Assembly: GCA_963402885.1 (NCBI GenBank) | Contig: OY727100.1 | Location: forward strand, 16,709,395-16,773,394 | Direction of reading: 5' to 3' | DNA length: 64,000 nt | Source of the DNA: Antedon bifida | Lineage: Eukaryota > Echinodermata > Crinoidea > Comatulida > Antedonidae | Shown here: positions 25,801 through 38,303 of the stretch, in pieces | Numbering within the stretch: position 1 is the first letter of the stretch | Layout: each line of letters starts with the position of its first letter | Translations under genes and position numbers: made by a program | Notes under the pieces: model-generated | Database searches by the model: none | Told to the model about the DNA's origin: nothing | The model's input: only the letters and a program-made list of their open reading frames with translations

Positions 25801-28800
25801 TCATCACTACCATATTTGGGCATATCTCTCTGGCTAGGCTAACAACTTACAAGGAAATGGCTAGGGAAGGAAAACCCCCGAAAGTAACCCATGATGAGTA
25901 GGCCAATACCCTGCTCATCCATTGAATTGGATTACAGAAAGTCAAACCCGGAATTTGTGGCAGTATGACTAGGGGAGCTGTAGCTTGGTGGTTAACATGC
26001 TTGCCTTCCAATCCCAAGGTCCAGGGTTTAATCCTGACCTAGTGCCAGGGTTGTAACTCATGACTCTTTCAACTCCACTCTCTAAGCCTCAAATGAGTCT
26101 TTATTAGCACGATCAAACATAAAATAGTTTATCCAGCCTGTAAATTGGTAATTACTTGATGTTGGATGCGAATGAAATAAAACAATTTTTTAAAAAGATA
26201 GTGAAAGCAACAAGGAAGCTAAAAACACAAAGGAGAAAACTTGGCAAGAAGGTGAAGAATACTGGTTAGCACTTGGACAGAGGAACTTGCCCAAAACCGT
26301 GTGAGGTGTGTAGTTGATGGCCTATGCACTGCTGGGTATAACATGGCACAAGTAATTACTATTCTACCAACCTCATATTCGTCCATTTTACTCTCTCTTA
26401 GAGCTGGATGTTCTTCAGACTTGTCGTGGGAATTCGGTAGAGCACCCTTCCTAATGAATCGAAGCACCAAGTACGGGATAACTGTTTCGATCATTTGATC
26501 GATCACTTGAGAGACAATCAACAAACTTGCTACATACTACAAAAAGAAGAACAAATTATATTGGTTTGTCTCCTTTCATGTCATATTCATTTATACACTT
26601 ATAATTATTTATTCATTTCAATCCTGACCTAGCGCCAGGGTTGTAACTCACGACTCTTTCAACTCCACTCCCTAAGCCTCAAATGAGACTATATAAGCAC
26701 GATAAATTATAAAATAGTTTATTCATTCTGTGGTGAGTTTGTGCTCGCCTATTGGATGCGTATGAAATAAAATTTAATATATAAATATTTATGTGCAATA
26801 ACATCAACAACTGACATACCTGTCTAAGTAACTTCATATCCCTGATGTAAAATGCAACATAGAACAATGACATGAAACAGTTGCAGAATTCAAACTGAAA
26901 TGAAAACAAATTATGAAATGAAAGTAAATTATTTACATTAGAGGAAGGAGTGAATGCAATAACATCTAATAATGTGTTAGTTAAGGTTAGTCAGTTTGAA
27001 ACACAAGCAATGTTAGATTAATGGATGGATTGACAAATAGAGTGAATGGTAGATTGATTGAAAGTGAAAGATTGATTGAAAGACTGAAAGATTGAAAGAT
27101 TAATTGAAAGACTGAAAGATTGAAAGTGAAAGATTGATTGAATGACTGAAAGATTGAAAATGAAAGATTGATTGAAAGACTGAAAAATTGAAAGTGAAAG
27201 ATTGATTAAAAGACTGAAAGATTGAAAGTGAAATAATGATTGAATGATAGCATTAATAACTGTTTGAATGATTGGATCATAGAGTTAAACTGAATAAAAG
27301 ACTGGATTAAAACATATATTAAATGATATATTTAAATTAATAACTTATATTGGATTGAAATATAAAGGATTGAAATATAAATGATTGATATAAAGGATTG
27401 AAATATAAAGGATTGGAATATAAATGAGTGAAAGCTACTGGTGAATGAATTGTTTGATTACTGAACACATGTAAAATAAAAGCAAAAACAAAATCACAGC
27501 ATACCACAACAAGTTTCAAGATAAGATTGTTTGCATAGGATGATTCTAAACGATGGTTCTCTACAAAGAAAAAACAAAGTTACTAATATTAATAGCCACC
27601 TAATTCTTAAGCTCTGTCTACACTATCAAACTAGTTTGATATGCCCAAATATGGTAGTGATATGCTCAAATATGGTAGTGATATGACATCATCATGTCCA
27701 TATCAATATTATTATGTGTATGTAATTGTAAAGGTAGTACAATGGTTTTTTCAGGCTCTGCCTTAGTTGTATGTCCTCCATCTTAATTTGTATTTTATGT
27801 TTGTTATGATGGAAATAAAGATTGATTGATTGATATATGGGCACATCATATTTATTTCTTGCATAAAGTGTTTTACTTAGTGTGGACAGAGCTTTACAGA
27901 AGCAGAATTTGGTTGACAATGTGACAAATTTGTTCTTTCTCTTTCAGATTTTCTCCAAACTGATTCAAAAGAAAAGTTTTGAATTTTTCATCATAACTTA
28001 CCCCAGTCGTTCAAGTACCGTGCCAACTTGCGATAAAGTTTGTTGCAGATGACGATCAAGATTGAGTAGACAATACTTGGAACTTGAATCATAACCTTGC
28101 CTTCAGTAGTGGTTATATCGTAATGTTTTAACACCACCTTCTCAAAATGAAACGACATCAACATCATCCAAAATGCACCAACAAGACATAGAATTATAAT
28201 AGGACAAGAAACAGCGTATTTTTTTAATGATCTCTTCCATTTTGGATAATGCGGTTCCTCACGTTTCGTCACCGGGTTGATCCAGACCTCACCGGTGTAT
28301 GACGGACGGGCTTCCTCAAACTTAACCATCCCATACGTGCCCCAACGAAATGCGGTTTCTGCACTTTTACGTTTCCATATCTCTAGAAAACATGTGGTCC
28401 AGACGAGGTTGAATACGGCAAAGAGTCCGTAACTGTGGCTGGCCCGTCGTTGACCTCCGAAGAAGTAGTAAATGATGCCGAAAACGGCAGGAAATACGAG
28501 CATTCTCGTGTAGAAGCCAAGGAACTTGAAGTATATTGCAACTGTCTCTCCAAAGTAGCGACGAATCATGTCTATGATAACAATTTAAACAAATTGAAAA
28601 TAACAAAGGACAGATTAACTGACGACACAAAAATTTAAATATTAATACTGAATATGATTTACAAACATACATAGTTACTTCATCGTGTTTGTAATATACA
28701 AACTTATGATGGTTACCTATAGGCTAAAGTTAACTTTGCTGATAACTGAAATAAAAACCAATCTATCATTCAATATTAATAATCATTTTTGGTTAAAGTG

Positions 28801-30689
28801 AATAACTAATAATTATGCCCAAACTACGATACAGTAAATATTAGTAGGCCTATTTGTATTGTATGTATGTTTAGGCCAACTACTCAAGGAACTTGTTCAA
28901 CCACAAGGGCGCTATTGTACATAAAGTGTTACATGCGTCACAGACTTTTGTATGATCTTTGCTTTAAAAAAATGTAATATAAAGGGCGCAATTTACCATG
29001 TGGTTGTTTGACGATATTCTTTAAACTTTGATACCATGCTTGACTGAGCTCATCTAGTTCACCCAGCTGATGTAATGGGTACAGTCGGCTTACGATTCCT
29101 AAACTCATACACTTGATGACTGAAAAATGCAACAAAAACAACAATAACGTCATTCTAAAAGTTTGATATCAAATAAAGAATCTAAAAGGTCAGCAGGTCA
29201 CTTCCTGTAAGAAATCTCTTTGAATTTCTTTAAGCTCTCCACTGAGTAACCTTGGACTAATTCATCTGAATTAGTGGTTTACCCAAATGTACACTATAAA
29301 AATCACAATCACATCAGACCCTAACTATCCCGATAATTTTAATAAGAGTTTTTCCTCAGACATTTTTAGTCATACTCCACCTTTTGTGAAAGGTCGAAAC
29401 ATTGAGATGAGGTGAAAAAGAGAATTTTCTGTCTGGAAAATGGCTATAAAATTCTGATGCCAAAGATTGTTAATAGCACACTATATGGTTGATGCATTAT
29501 AAAAAAAAATAGTACCATGTTTTCATAAAATATCCAAATATTTTATTATCATTTTGATTCCCAAGTTGGAACCTGTTACATAAAATAACTTCCAGAAGTC
29601 AACTAGATATGTACAACAATTCAGTTGAAGAAAGCAACCTTTAACTCTGTCTACACTATCAAACGTTATGTGACAACAAAATGTGATTGTGCCCATATAT
29701 GGACATGATGATGTCGTATCACTATCATATTTGGGCATATCACTACTATATTTGATCATATCACTGCCATATTTGGGCACATCACACTTTTTTGCTAGTG
29801 TAGACAGAGCTTTAGGGTGTTCTTGAACTCACTGGTTTTCTCAGACCTGTACACTTTCTCTTTCGTTCCTGGTATGACCTCATCATCATGTGACACCAGG
29901 TTGCAGATGATGTAACTTATTATTCTCTGCTGTTCTGCTGTACTTAAAAATTCAGCTTCTGCCAATGAGACAACAAACTTATATTATAATAAATATTAAT
30001 ATTTTAACATAAAATATTTTATTATCATATTTAAATAACCACTTGTTTCTAAAGAGAATAGTATTTATATAAAAAAAGTTTTATACATTCAATTTTAGCA
30101 ATTTGTTTTGTATGCTTTAATAAGTGTTATTGAGAAGGCATTGAAGGAGATTCTGCGCACAAAGTTTGTGGCATCTCCCAATATAGCAGATAAGGCATAA
30201 CTTTTTTTCACACATAATCAAAGCAGTTCAGTCCCTTATCATGACAACATTTAGTAGTCAATGGGTTAGTCTTATGCTTGAGCGACACAACCTGACACAA
30301 TTCTTACCTCCTTGGTCGAATTGATCCTTGTGTTTGATTGTGAAGTCCGCAAGAGTGCCATCTTTACATCTTTTCTTTAAGCACGCTTTCTCAGCTCCTT
30401 CAAGCATTCGTTCTTTTGTGACGCCTACGTAGACTATAATGTCTTTCTTCTTTTCGGTCTGTGTTACTCGAACGTTCACCCCAGCACCATTTTGGCTCGG
30501 TGGTAGAGCAAGCTTGTTCAATACCCATTCTTTTGTTTCCTTTTTAATGCCGGAGCTAAATTCTAGTACACAAAGTTCCGCAAAAGGAATTTGCAAGGAA
30601 AACCGCCGCCCATGAATGAGTTTTGTGGTTTCTTCTTCATTGTCATTCAAGCTATAGCTTTTGTGATGCTTTGCTTTGTCGTTGTTCAT
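22819..30689 (-). CDS. ANO10: anoctamin-10 (TMEM16K), 11 coding exons, 655 aa
   Basis: Exons on the minus strand: 30308-30689, 29833-29958, 28997-29119, 28002-28571, 27505-27560, 26820-26894, 26372-26536, 25453-25644, 24997-25128, 23837-23953 and 22819-22848. All phases join, giving 655 aa; vertebrate ANO10 is about 660. Landmarks shared with ANO10 are [13 protein letters not shown] (about 213-225), a WRWGT-like [49 protein letters not shown] (500-514), [12 protein letters not shown] and IPDLPEW near the end. The family consists of multi-pass membrane proteins of the ER; ANO10 is a calcium-dependent lipid scramblase. Acidic residues E536, D540 and E607 lie where the calcium site is expected. 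The donor of exon 7 is a weak GTTGGT, fixed by phase and alignment. An ATATTTGTAG acceptor just upstream of the ATG suggests a 5' noncoding exon. Confidence 0.95.
22868..23190. repeat. three tandem units of about 110-115 bp in the last ANO10 intron
   Basis: Each unit contains ataattcttgtgtgtgaatt, a cacagtgcaaggaca-like word, and gtgttcacacagtaaata. The third unit is shortened. Confidence 0.7.
24068..24549. repeat. 32-bp minisatellite, about 15 copies, in an ANO10 intron
   Basis: The unit atgatcgtatggtagtaggt followed by ctagtagtaggt repeats head to tail with a strict 32-bp step and only rare substitutions (tag to cag, gtatgg to gcatgg). Near identity means recent expansion. There are no unique spacers, so it is not a CRISPR array. 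Confidence 0.95.
24795..24975. mobile_element. foldback MITE, family A, with internal expansion
   Basis: Left end agttctgtctacactatcaa and right end tttttgtagacagaagt. The internal word atatcactaccatatttggg is present in four tandem copies, a local slippage expansion not seen in other family members. A fragment of another left end occurs at 24605-24630. Lies in an ANO10 intron. Confidence 0.75.
25731..25840. mobile_element. truncated foldback MITE, family A
   Basis: Left end agctctgtctacactctgtc and internal aagtgatgtgcccataatga are present. The element stops after catatttgggcatatc, so the right end is missing. Lies in the ANO10 intron between exons 7 and 8. Confidence 0.6.
25975..26195 (+). 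mobile_element. tRNA-derived SINE (second type) in an ANO10 intron
   Basis: The head agctgtagcttggtggttaa resembles a pol III A box and cagggtttaatcctgac resembles a B box. The body (cagggttgtaactcatgact, caactccactctctaagcct) and tail (ttggatgcgaatgaaataaa) recur at 26619-26775. Two copies with matching tails support a SINE family. Confidence 0.6.
26619..26775 (+). mobile_element. 5'-truncated copy of the same SINE
   Basis: It starts at aatcctgacctagcgccagg and runs to ttggatgcgtatgaaataaa, lacking the tRNA-like head. Short divergence from the copy at 25975 (catgact to cacgact, gagtct to gagact). Confidence 0.65.
27020..27440. repeat. gattgaaag / ataaaggattgaaat simple minisatellites
   Basis: Units of 8-30 bp built from gattgattgaaagactgaaa run from 27040 to 27240. 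A second set built from aaatataaaggattg lies at 27355-27425. Both lie in the intron between ANO10 exons 5 and 6. Confidence 0.7.
27609..27893. mobile_element. foldback MITE, family A, split by another insertion
   Basis: Left end aagctctgtctacactatca and right end agtgtggacagagctt are present, with the internal arm divided by about 130 bp of foreign sequence (27704-27834). Without the insertion the element has the usual length. Confidence 0.75.
27704..27834 (+). mobile_element. nested retroposon-like tail inside the MITE
   Basis: The inserted segment ends in tatgatggaaataaag followed by four ATTG-type units (attgattgattgat), as expected for the 3' end of a CR1/RTE-like LINE or its SINE. The MITE sequence resumes directly after it (atatgggcacatca). 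Confidence 0.5.
29642..29813. mobile_element. foldback MITE, family A
   Basis: Left end actctgtctacactatcaaa and right end gctagtgtagacagagcttt, with internal arms tgtgcccatatatggacatg and catatttgggcacatcacac. Lies between ANO10 exons 2 and 3. Confidence 0.75.
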
Positions 30690-31334
30690 GATTTTAAGGC
30701 CTACAAATATTTCAAAAGAAAGCTATGTAGAACATTATTTTATTAGATGCTTAATTAATAAAAGCATGGTCTAGGCCTACTGTTATCTCTGTAATAAGAC
30801 TGCAATTCAAAATCTGTAAGTATATTAATACAGCTTTTGAATGAATGTATGTATTAATTACAATTTTAAAAAGTGATAGAAGTACAGAAACTAGCATAGG
30901 CCTAGCCTGATTTTTTTATTAGGCCAGGGGTAGGATGATCCGCCTATATCCTTGCCTACAGTAGCTAGGCCTAAGGAGGGAATTTGGTACCCTCAATCGT
31001 CGGCCCTCTATGCCGCGCCTCTCTCTCTCAGAATCAGCCTACCGGTGGTCTAGCCTACCTACCGACCGGTATTTTATAGGCCCTAGCTAGGCTAGTCAAG
31101 AAACAGAAAGGCAACATAGGCCTAGGCCTAGGGCCTAGTCAAAATTAACAACATCTGTATATATATTTACTTGTTATTTAATTCATCAATTCAATAATCA
31201 TTGAAAAAAAGCTGATTAATTATTGTAAAATTAAAGAAATACCTAGTAGGCCTAGTTAGTAGTACTAGTAGTAGGCCCAGTAGACACAAATACAGCACAC
31301 AGTTAGGCCTAACACAGTCAACAAGTAGTCGTCG
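30690..31334. other. 5' flank of ANO10, probable promoter region
   Basis: Contains many aggcctag words and locally GC-rich text near 30960-31130, unlike the surrounding AT-rich DNA. The promoter and any 5' noncoding exon of ANO10 should lie here, but I cannot place a start site. Confidence 0.35.
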
Positions 31335-31800
31335 CAGAGCGTCATTCTGACGACTGGAGCATTCTCTACTTCTCTACGGAGCGCCATTTATGCCTTTATT
31401 AACTTCAATAATACAAATAGTACTACGGTAACTGCTCAAGTGGATCCAATTTAGCACCAGGGTAGCACAGTGATATAAAATAGAAATAAGTCACTACTTT
31501 TAATATCGTTTCGTATGTTAATACACTGTGCTCAAGTGGACCCAAGTTGACGCCAGTGGAGCACAGTGATAACAAATAGAAATAAAGTCATCGTATAGGC
31601 CTACACTGTGCTCAAGTGGACCTAATTTGAAGTCGCTTTAGTTTCAATATCTTTTCTGTTAATACACTGTGCTCAAGTGGACACAATTTAAAGTCACTTA
31701 AGTTTCAATATCGTTTCGTATGTTAATACACTGTGCTCAAGTGGACACAATTTGGCACCAGGAGAGCACAGTGATATAAACTACAAATAAGTCACTGAAT
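31335..31800. repeat. left inverted-repeat arm plus tandem 'ctgtgctcaagtgga' units
   Basis: The words cactgtgctcaagtggaccc, gcaccaggagagcacagtga and taagtcact recur about every 65-125 bp. The outer part (gagcgtcattctgacgactg, ctacggagcgccatttatgc) is repeated in inverted orientation at 38877-39064, on the far side of the 1.8-kb array. Confidence 0.75.
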
Positions 31801-32802
31801 GTTAATATCTTTTCGTATTTAAAACATCGAGAAAAATACTTTTGGAAATACTTCAAAAATATTTCAAACTTGCTATATATGTTAAATATCGGTTACTCCA
31901 TCCTTAATGCAAAAGAAAAAGTTTCAAGTCATATCAGTGATTTCAATAACTTGAGTTTTTCTAAGATAAATACTTATTTAGTGTCCCCGGAAAGTGCACA
32001 TATTCATTCATGATATGAAATTAAATAGTAAGTCTCCAGTACTAGCCCACCGTTGGGGCAGAGCTAATAATGAAAATAGAGCCAAGAATTGCACTTATAC
32101 TTATTACACTATACATAATCACCTAAGATAATTATGATAATGTTAAAAGAAATTAGTCTAAGCTTCGAAATTGGTCTAGAAATCGGCATCTTTGCAAATG
32201 TTCTATATTTTATCTTATTTCACTCTCCATTAACACCATACAAAAACCATTGGAGACAAACTATCTGTTTAAAACATGTTTATTCTGGGACATACATACA
32301 CAACTACCATAAACGTTTATTCGTAACATATTACAATACAATATCTTGCATGAATCGGACATTTTCGCTACCAATGTAGCAACATTGATTAACAAAATCA
32401 AAATGTTTAACAGTGTGGCGTGTTGACCGCGAATGACTAACAATACCATCTTTACCACTACACCTGCACAACCATTGCATAACAACGCACGGCATACCAA
32501 ACCGTTTCGTAGCCTACACCTGCGATGAAAATAATTAATTCAATTTCTTTTAAAATTGAGGGCGGCAAACATAAAATTTACGAGATCGAATACAGGTTGA
32601 AAAAAAAATTTAATAAAAAAAAAGATGTTAAATGTGCTCTCCCTGCCTCAGCACTAAGGCCCTGCCACAGCCTTTTGGGGTCGTTTCCAGCACATCACCA
32701 GATGCATTGATGTTGTCGCCTCATGATGTGTGGTGGAAAGGGGGACGTATAATTCTGTGAACCCCAAACACAGTGGTCGCATACCTTTAACTCTATTCCA
32801 CC

Positions 32803-32874
32803 GACCAGCATGGGAATCGAACCCACGACATACGTGTTGTCAACACGACGCTCAGGCGACTGAGCTAACTGATC
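32803..32874 (-). tRNA. tRNA-Val(GAC)-like sequence, array copy 1
   Basis: On the minus strand a full cloverleaf can be drawn: acceptor GATCAGT with GCTGGTC (two wobble pairs), D stem GCTC/GAGC, anticodon loop TTGACAA with anticodon GAC, T loop TTCGATT. The B box GGTTCGATTCC is perfect. The D loop (AGTCGCCT) lacks the usual GG, and a GAC anticodon is not the normal eukaryotic valine form. It may therefore be a tRNA-derived repeat, not a working tRNA. Confidence 0.4.
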
Positions 32875-32973
32875 ATTTTGGTTTCAACAAGGTTCATAGG
32901 ATATTTATGACGTAATGATGAATTACGTAATACACGTATAAATAGACTATTATCAGCTGTTCAGTCATGTAAT

Positions 32974-33050
32974 ACTACGGTGGCCTAACGGGTAATGCTC
33001 AGGTTTGAGTGCTCTCAGCTCTAGTAGATTGGGTTCGAACCTCTACGGAT
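32974..33050 (+). ncRNA. second pol III-like module, array copy 1
   Basis: An A-box-like GTGGCCTAACGGGTAATGC is followed about 40 bp later by a perfect B box GGTTCGAACC, then by a long T-tract that would end pol III transcription. A clean cloverleaf cannot be drawn, so it is a tRNA-like relic or a small pol III RNA. Equivalent modules begin at 34801, 36623 and 38304. Confidence 0.35.
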
Positions 33051-34629
33051 ATTTTTTTTTTTTTTTTTTTTTAAATAAATATTGTTTTTCTTTGATTTTG
33101 AAAGAGAGATATTTTAAGGGTTGTAAATATCAGGCCTAAACAAGTGGACCTTTTTTAAAAATCAGAAACAAAGTTGCATGGCATTATTTTCCATTAAATA
33201 GACTGCCATAAAACTTCGAAAAGAAGCCCATGTGCTTCTTCATTTTTAGTACTCTTGGGTGGGCTTCTTTTCCACATGCAAACTAAAAGAGAAGAGCTGC
33301 TATAGGTTCCCGCCCGGAAAATGTTTTATTTACATGATTTGAACAATCTTCTAATGTAAAGATTAACAACATCAACATTTAACAGTGTGGCGTGTTGACC
33401 GCGAATGACTAACATACCATCTTCCCCATAATACACCTGCACAAACTCATTTGCATAACAACGCACGGCATACCAAACTGTTTAAAATAGAGTAGAGCTA
33501 CAAGGTCCCCGGAAATGACATCTATTATTTTTTTCAAACAACATGTATAAGAATCTTCAGTACCCCACCATGCTTAGGGCTGAGCAAAGACAATTTTGAA
33601 AAATAGAGCTGCATAGGCTCCCGCCCGAAAAAAATGGCACTTAACATGATTTGAAATTATATGAAACAAACTATAATAAGACTCACACCAGGACAATAGA
33701 GCTTGTCCCCGGAAAGTGCACCTATTCATTGAAATATGAAATTAAATATTAAGTCTCCAGTACTAGCCCACTGTTGGGGCAGAGCTAATAATGAAAATAG
33801 AGCCCAGAATTGCACTTATACTTATACTTATTTCTATACATAATCACCTATGATAATTATGATAACGTTAAAATTTCAACTATCCAGATGCGACTTGAAA
33901 ATTTTAGATTGGGTTTTCTACTTTAAAACTCCGAACTTCGTATATGCCTAAGGCCTAGCCCGGCGGCGAAATTAGTCATAAGCTTCGAAATTGGTCTACA
34001 AATCGGCATCTTTTTTGCAAATGTTCTATATTTTATCTTATTTCACTCCCCATTAACCCCATACAAAAACCATCGGAGACAAACTATCTGTTTAAACATG
34101 TTTATTCTGGGACGGTGCCGCCATACACACCAACTACCATAAACGTGTTTCATAACATTATTACAATACAATATCTTGCATGAATCGGACATTTCGCTAC
34201 CAATGTAGCAACATTGATTAACAAAATCAAAATTTAACAGTGTGGCGTGTTGACCGCGAATGACTAACAATAGCATCTTTACCACTACACCTGCACAACC
34301 ATTGCATAACAACGCACGGCATACCAAACCGTTTCGTAGCCTACACCTGCGATGAAAATAATTAATTCAATTTCTTTTAAAATTGAGGGCGGCAAACATA
34401 AAATTTACGAGATCGAATACAGGTTGAAAAAAAAATTTAATAAAAAAAAAGATGTTAAATGTGCTCTCCCTGCCTCAGCACTAAGGCCCTGCCACAGCCT
34501 TTTGGGGTCGTTTTCAGCACATCACCAGATGCATTGATGTTGTCGCCTCATGATGTGTGGTGGAAAGGGGGACGTATAATTCTGTGAACCCCAAACACAG
34601 TGGTCGCATACCTTTAACTCTATTCCACC

Positions 34630-34701
34630 GACCAGCGTGGGAATCGAACCCACGACATACGTGTTGTCAACACGACGCTCAGGCGACTGAGCTAACTGAT
34701 C
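34630..34701 (-). tRNA. tRNA-Val(GAC)-like sequence, array copy 2
   Basis: Same fold as in copy 1, but the T stem is perfect (GTGGG with CCCAC). Confidence 0.4.
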
Positions 34702-34800
34702 ATTTTGGTTTCAACAAGGTTCATAGGATATTTATGACGTAATGATGAATTACGTCATACACGTATAAATAGACTATTATCAGCTGTTCAGTCATGTAAT

Positions 34801-34877
34801 ACTACGGTGGCCTAACGGGTAATGCTCAGGTTTGAGTGCTCTCAGCTCTAGTAGATTGGGTTCGAACCTCTACGGAT
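34801..34877 (+). ncRNA. second pol III-like module, array copy 2
   Basis: Same boxes and T-tract as in copy 1. Confidence 0.35.
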
Positions 34878-36451
34878 ATTTTTTTTTTTTTTTTTTTTTA
34901 AATAAATATTGTTTTTCTTTGATTTTGAAAGAGAGATATTTTAAGGGTTGTAAATATCAGGCCTAAACAAGTGGACCTTTTTTAAAAATCAGAAACAAAG
35001 TTGCATGGCATTATTTTCCATTAAATAGACTGCCATAAAACCTCGAAAAGAAGCCCATGTGCTTCTTCATTTTTAGTACTCTTGGGTGGGCTTCTTTTCC
35101 ACATGCAAACTAAAAGAGAAGAGCTGCTATAGGTTCCCGCCCGGAAAATGTTTTATTTACATGATTTGAACAATCTTCTAATGTAAAGATTAACAACATC
35201 AAAATTTAACAGTGTGGCGTGTTGACCGCGAATGACTAACATACCATCTTCCCCATAATACACCTGCACAAACTCATTTGCATAACAACGCACGGCATAC
35301 CAAACTGTTTAAAATAGAGCTACAAGGTCCCCGGAAATGACATCTATTATTTTTTTCAAACAACATGTATAAGAATCTTCAGTACCCCACCATGCTTAGG
35401 GCTGAGCAAAGACAATTTTGAAAAATAGAGCTGCATAGGCTCCCGCCCGAAAAAAATGGCACTTAACATGATTTGAAATTATATGAAACAAACTATAATA
35501 AGACTCACACCAGGACAATAGAGCTTGTCCCCGGAAAGTGCACCTATTCATTGAAATATGAAATTAAATATTAAGTCTCCAGTACTAGCCCACTGTTGGG
35601 GCAGAGCTAATAATGAAAATAGAGCCCAGAATTGCACTTATACTTATACTTATTTCTATACATAATCACCTATGATAATTATGATAACGTTAAAATTTCA
35701 ACTATCCAGATGCGACTTGAAAATTTTAGATTGGGTTTTCTACTTTAAAACTCAGAACTTCGTATATGCCTAAGGCCTAGCCCGGCGGCGAAATTAGTCA
35801 TAAGCTTCGAAATTGGTCTACAAATCGGCATCTTTTTTGCAAATGTTCTATATTTTATCTTATTTCACTCCCCATTAACCCCATACAAAAACCATCGGAG
35901 ACAAACTATCTGTTTAAACATGTTTATTCTGGGACGGTGCCGCCATACACACCAACTACCATAAACGTGTTTCATAACATTATTACAATACAATATCTTG
36001 CATGAATCGGACATTTCGCTACCAATGTAGCAACATTGATTAACAAAATCAAAATTTAACAGTGTGGCGTGTTGACCGCGAATGACTAACAATAGCATCT
36101 TTACCACTACACCTGCACAACCATTGCATAACAACGCACGGCATACCAAACCGTTTCGTAGCCTACACCTGCGATGAAAATAATTAATTCAATTTCTTTT
36201 AAAATTGAGGGCGGCAAACATAAAATTTACGAGATCGAATACAGGTTGAAAAAAAAATTTAATAAAAAAAAAGATGTTAAATGTGCTCTCCCTGCCTCAG
36301 CACTAAGGCCCTGCCACAGCCTTTTGGGGTCGTTTCCAGCACATCACCAGATGCATTGATGTTGTCGCCTCATGATGTGTGGTGGAAAGGGGGACGTATA
36401 ATTCTGTGAACCCCAAACACAGTGGTCGCATACCTTTAACTCTATTCCACC

Positions 36452-36523
36452 GACCAGCGTGGGAATCGAACCCACGACATACGTGTTGTCAACACGACGC
36501 TCAGGCGACTGAGCTAACTGATC
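36452..36523 (-). tRNA. tRNA-Val(GAC)-like sequence, array copy 3
   Basis: Identical to copy 2 over the cloverleaf, 1822 bp away. Confidence 0.4.
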
Positions 36524-36622
36524 ATTTTGGTTTCAACAAGGTTCATAGGATATTTATGACGTAATGATGAATTACGTCATACACGTATAAATAGACTATT
36601 ATCAGCTGTTCAGTCATGTAAT

Positions 36623-36699
36623 ACTACGGTGGCCTAACGGGTAATGCTCAGGTTTGAGTGCTCTCAGCTCTAGTAGATTGGGTTCGAACCTCTACGGAT
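36623..36699 (+). ncRNA. second pol III-like module, array copy 3
   Basis: Same boxes and T-tract as in copy 1. Confidence 0.35.
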
Positions 36700-38132
36700 A
36701 TTTTTTTTTTTTTTTTTTTTTAAATAAATATTGTTTTTCTTTGATTTTGAAAGAGAGATATTTTAAGGGTTGTAAATATCAGGCCTAAACAAGTGGACCT
36801 TTTTTAAAAATCAGAAACAAAGTTGCATGGCATTATTTTCCATTAAATAGACTGCCATAAAACCTCGAAAAGAAGCCCATGTGCTTCTTCATTTTTAGTA
36901 CTCTTGGGTGGGCTTCTTTTCCACATGCAAACTAAAAGAGAAGAGCTGCTATAGGTTCCCGCCCGGAAAATGTTTTATTTACATGATTTGAACAATCTTC
37001 TAATGTAAAGATTAACAACATCAAAATTTAACAGTGTGGCGTGTTGACCGCGAATGACTAACATACCATCTTCCCCATAATACACCTGCACAAACTCATT
37101 TGCATAACAACGCACGGCATACCAAACTGTTTAAAATAGAGCTACAAGGTCCCCGGAAATGACATCTATTATTTTTTTCAAACAACATGTATAAGAATCT
37201 TCAGTACCCCACCATGCTTAGGGCTGAGCAAAGACAATTTTGAAAAATAGAGCTGCATAGGCTCCCGCCCGAAAAAAATGGCACTTAACATGATTTGAAA
37301 TTATATGAAACAAACTATAATAAGACTCACACCAGGACAATAGAGCTTGTCCCCGGAAAGTGCACCTATTCATTGAAATATGAAATTAAATATTAAGTCT
37401 CCAGTACTAGCCCACTGTTGGGGCAGAGCTAATAATGAAAATAGAGCCCAGAATTGCACTTATACTTATACTTATTTCTATACATAATCACCTATGATAA
37501 TTATGATAATGTTAAAATTTCAACTATCCAGATGCGACTTGAAAATTTTAGATTGGGTTTTCTACTTTAAAACTCCGAACTTCGTATATGCCTAAGGCCT
37601 AGCCCGGCGGCGAAATTAGTCATAAGCTTCGAAATTGGTCTACAAATCGGCATCTTTTTTGCAAATGTTCTATATTTTATCTTATTTCACTCCCCATTAA
37701 CCCCATACAAAAACCATCGGAGACAAACTATCTGTTTAAACATGTTTATTCTGGGACGGTGCGGCCATACACACCAACTACCATAAACGTGTTTCATAAC
37801 ATATTACAATACAATATCTTGCATGAATCGGACATTTCGCTGCTACACCTGCGATGAAAATAATTAATTCAATTTCTTTTAAAATTGAGGGCGGCAAACA
37901 TAAAATTTACGAAATCGAATACAGGTTGAAAAAAAAATTTAATAAAAAAAAAAGATGTTAAATGTGCTCTCCCTGCCTCAGCACTAAGGCCTTGCCACAG
38001 CCTTTTGGGGTCGTTTCCAGCACATCACCAGATGTATTGATGTTGTCGCCTCATGATGTGTGGTGGAAAGGGGGACGTATAATTCTGTGAACCCCAAACA
38101 CAGTGGTCGCATACCTTTAACTCTATTCCACC

Positions 38133-38204
38133 GACCAGCGTGGGATTCGAACCCACGACATACGTGTTGTCAACACGACGCTCAGGCGACTGAGCTAACT
38201 GGTC
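38133..38204 (-). tRNA. tRNA-Val(GAC)-like sequence, array copy 4
   Basis: This copy has the best acceptor stem (GACCAGT with GCTGGTC) and T loop TTCGAAT. The fold survives in a unit that is otherwise diverged and partly deleted, which hints at constraint or at recent origin. Confidence 0.45.
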
Positions 38205-38303
38205 ATTTTGGTTTCAACAAGGTTAATAGGATATTTATGACGTAATGATGAATTACGTAATACACGTATAAATAGACTATTATCAGCTGTTCAGTCATGT
38301 AAT

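Noticed and set aside
30258-30307. Read-through C-terminus of the first ANO10 exon
   Set aside because: The frame passes a clear GTAAGA donor at 30307. Splicing to 29958 restores ANO10 similarity.
32525-38245. Repeated 61-aa frames (for example at 32730, 34557, 36379 and 38060)
   Set aside because: They cross the antisense of the tRNA-like modules. Readings such as 'SNPRHTCCQHDAQATEL' are typical translated tRNA artefacts.
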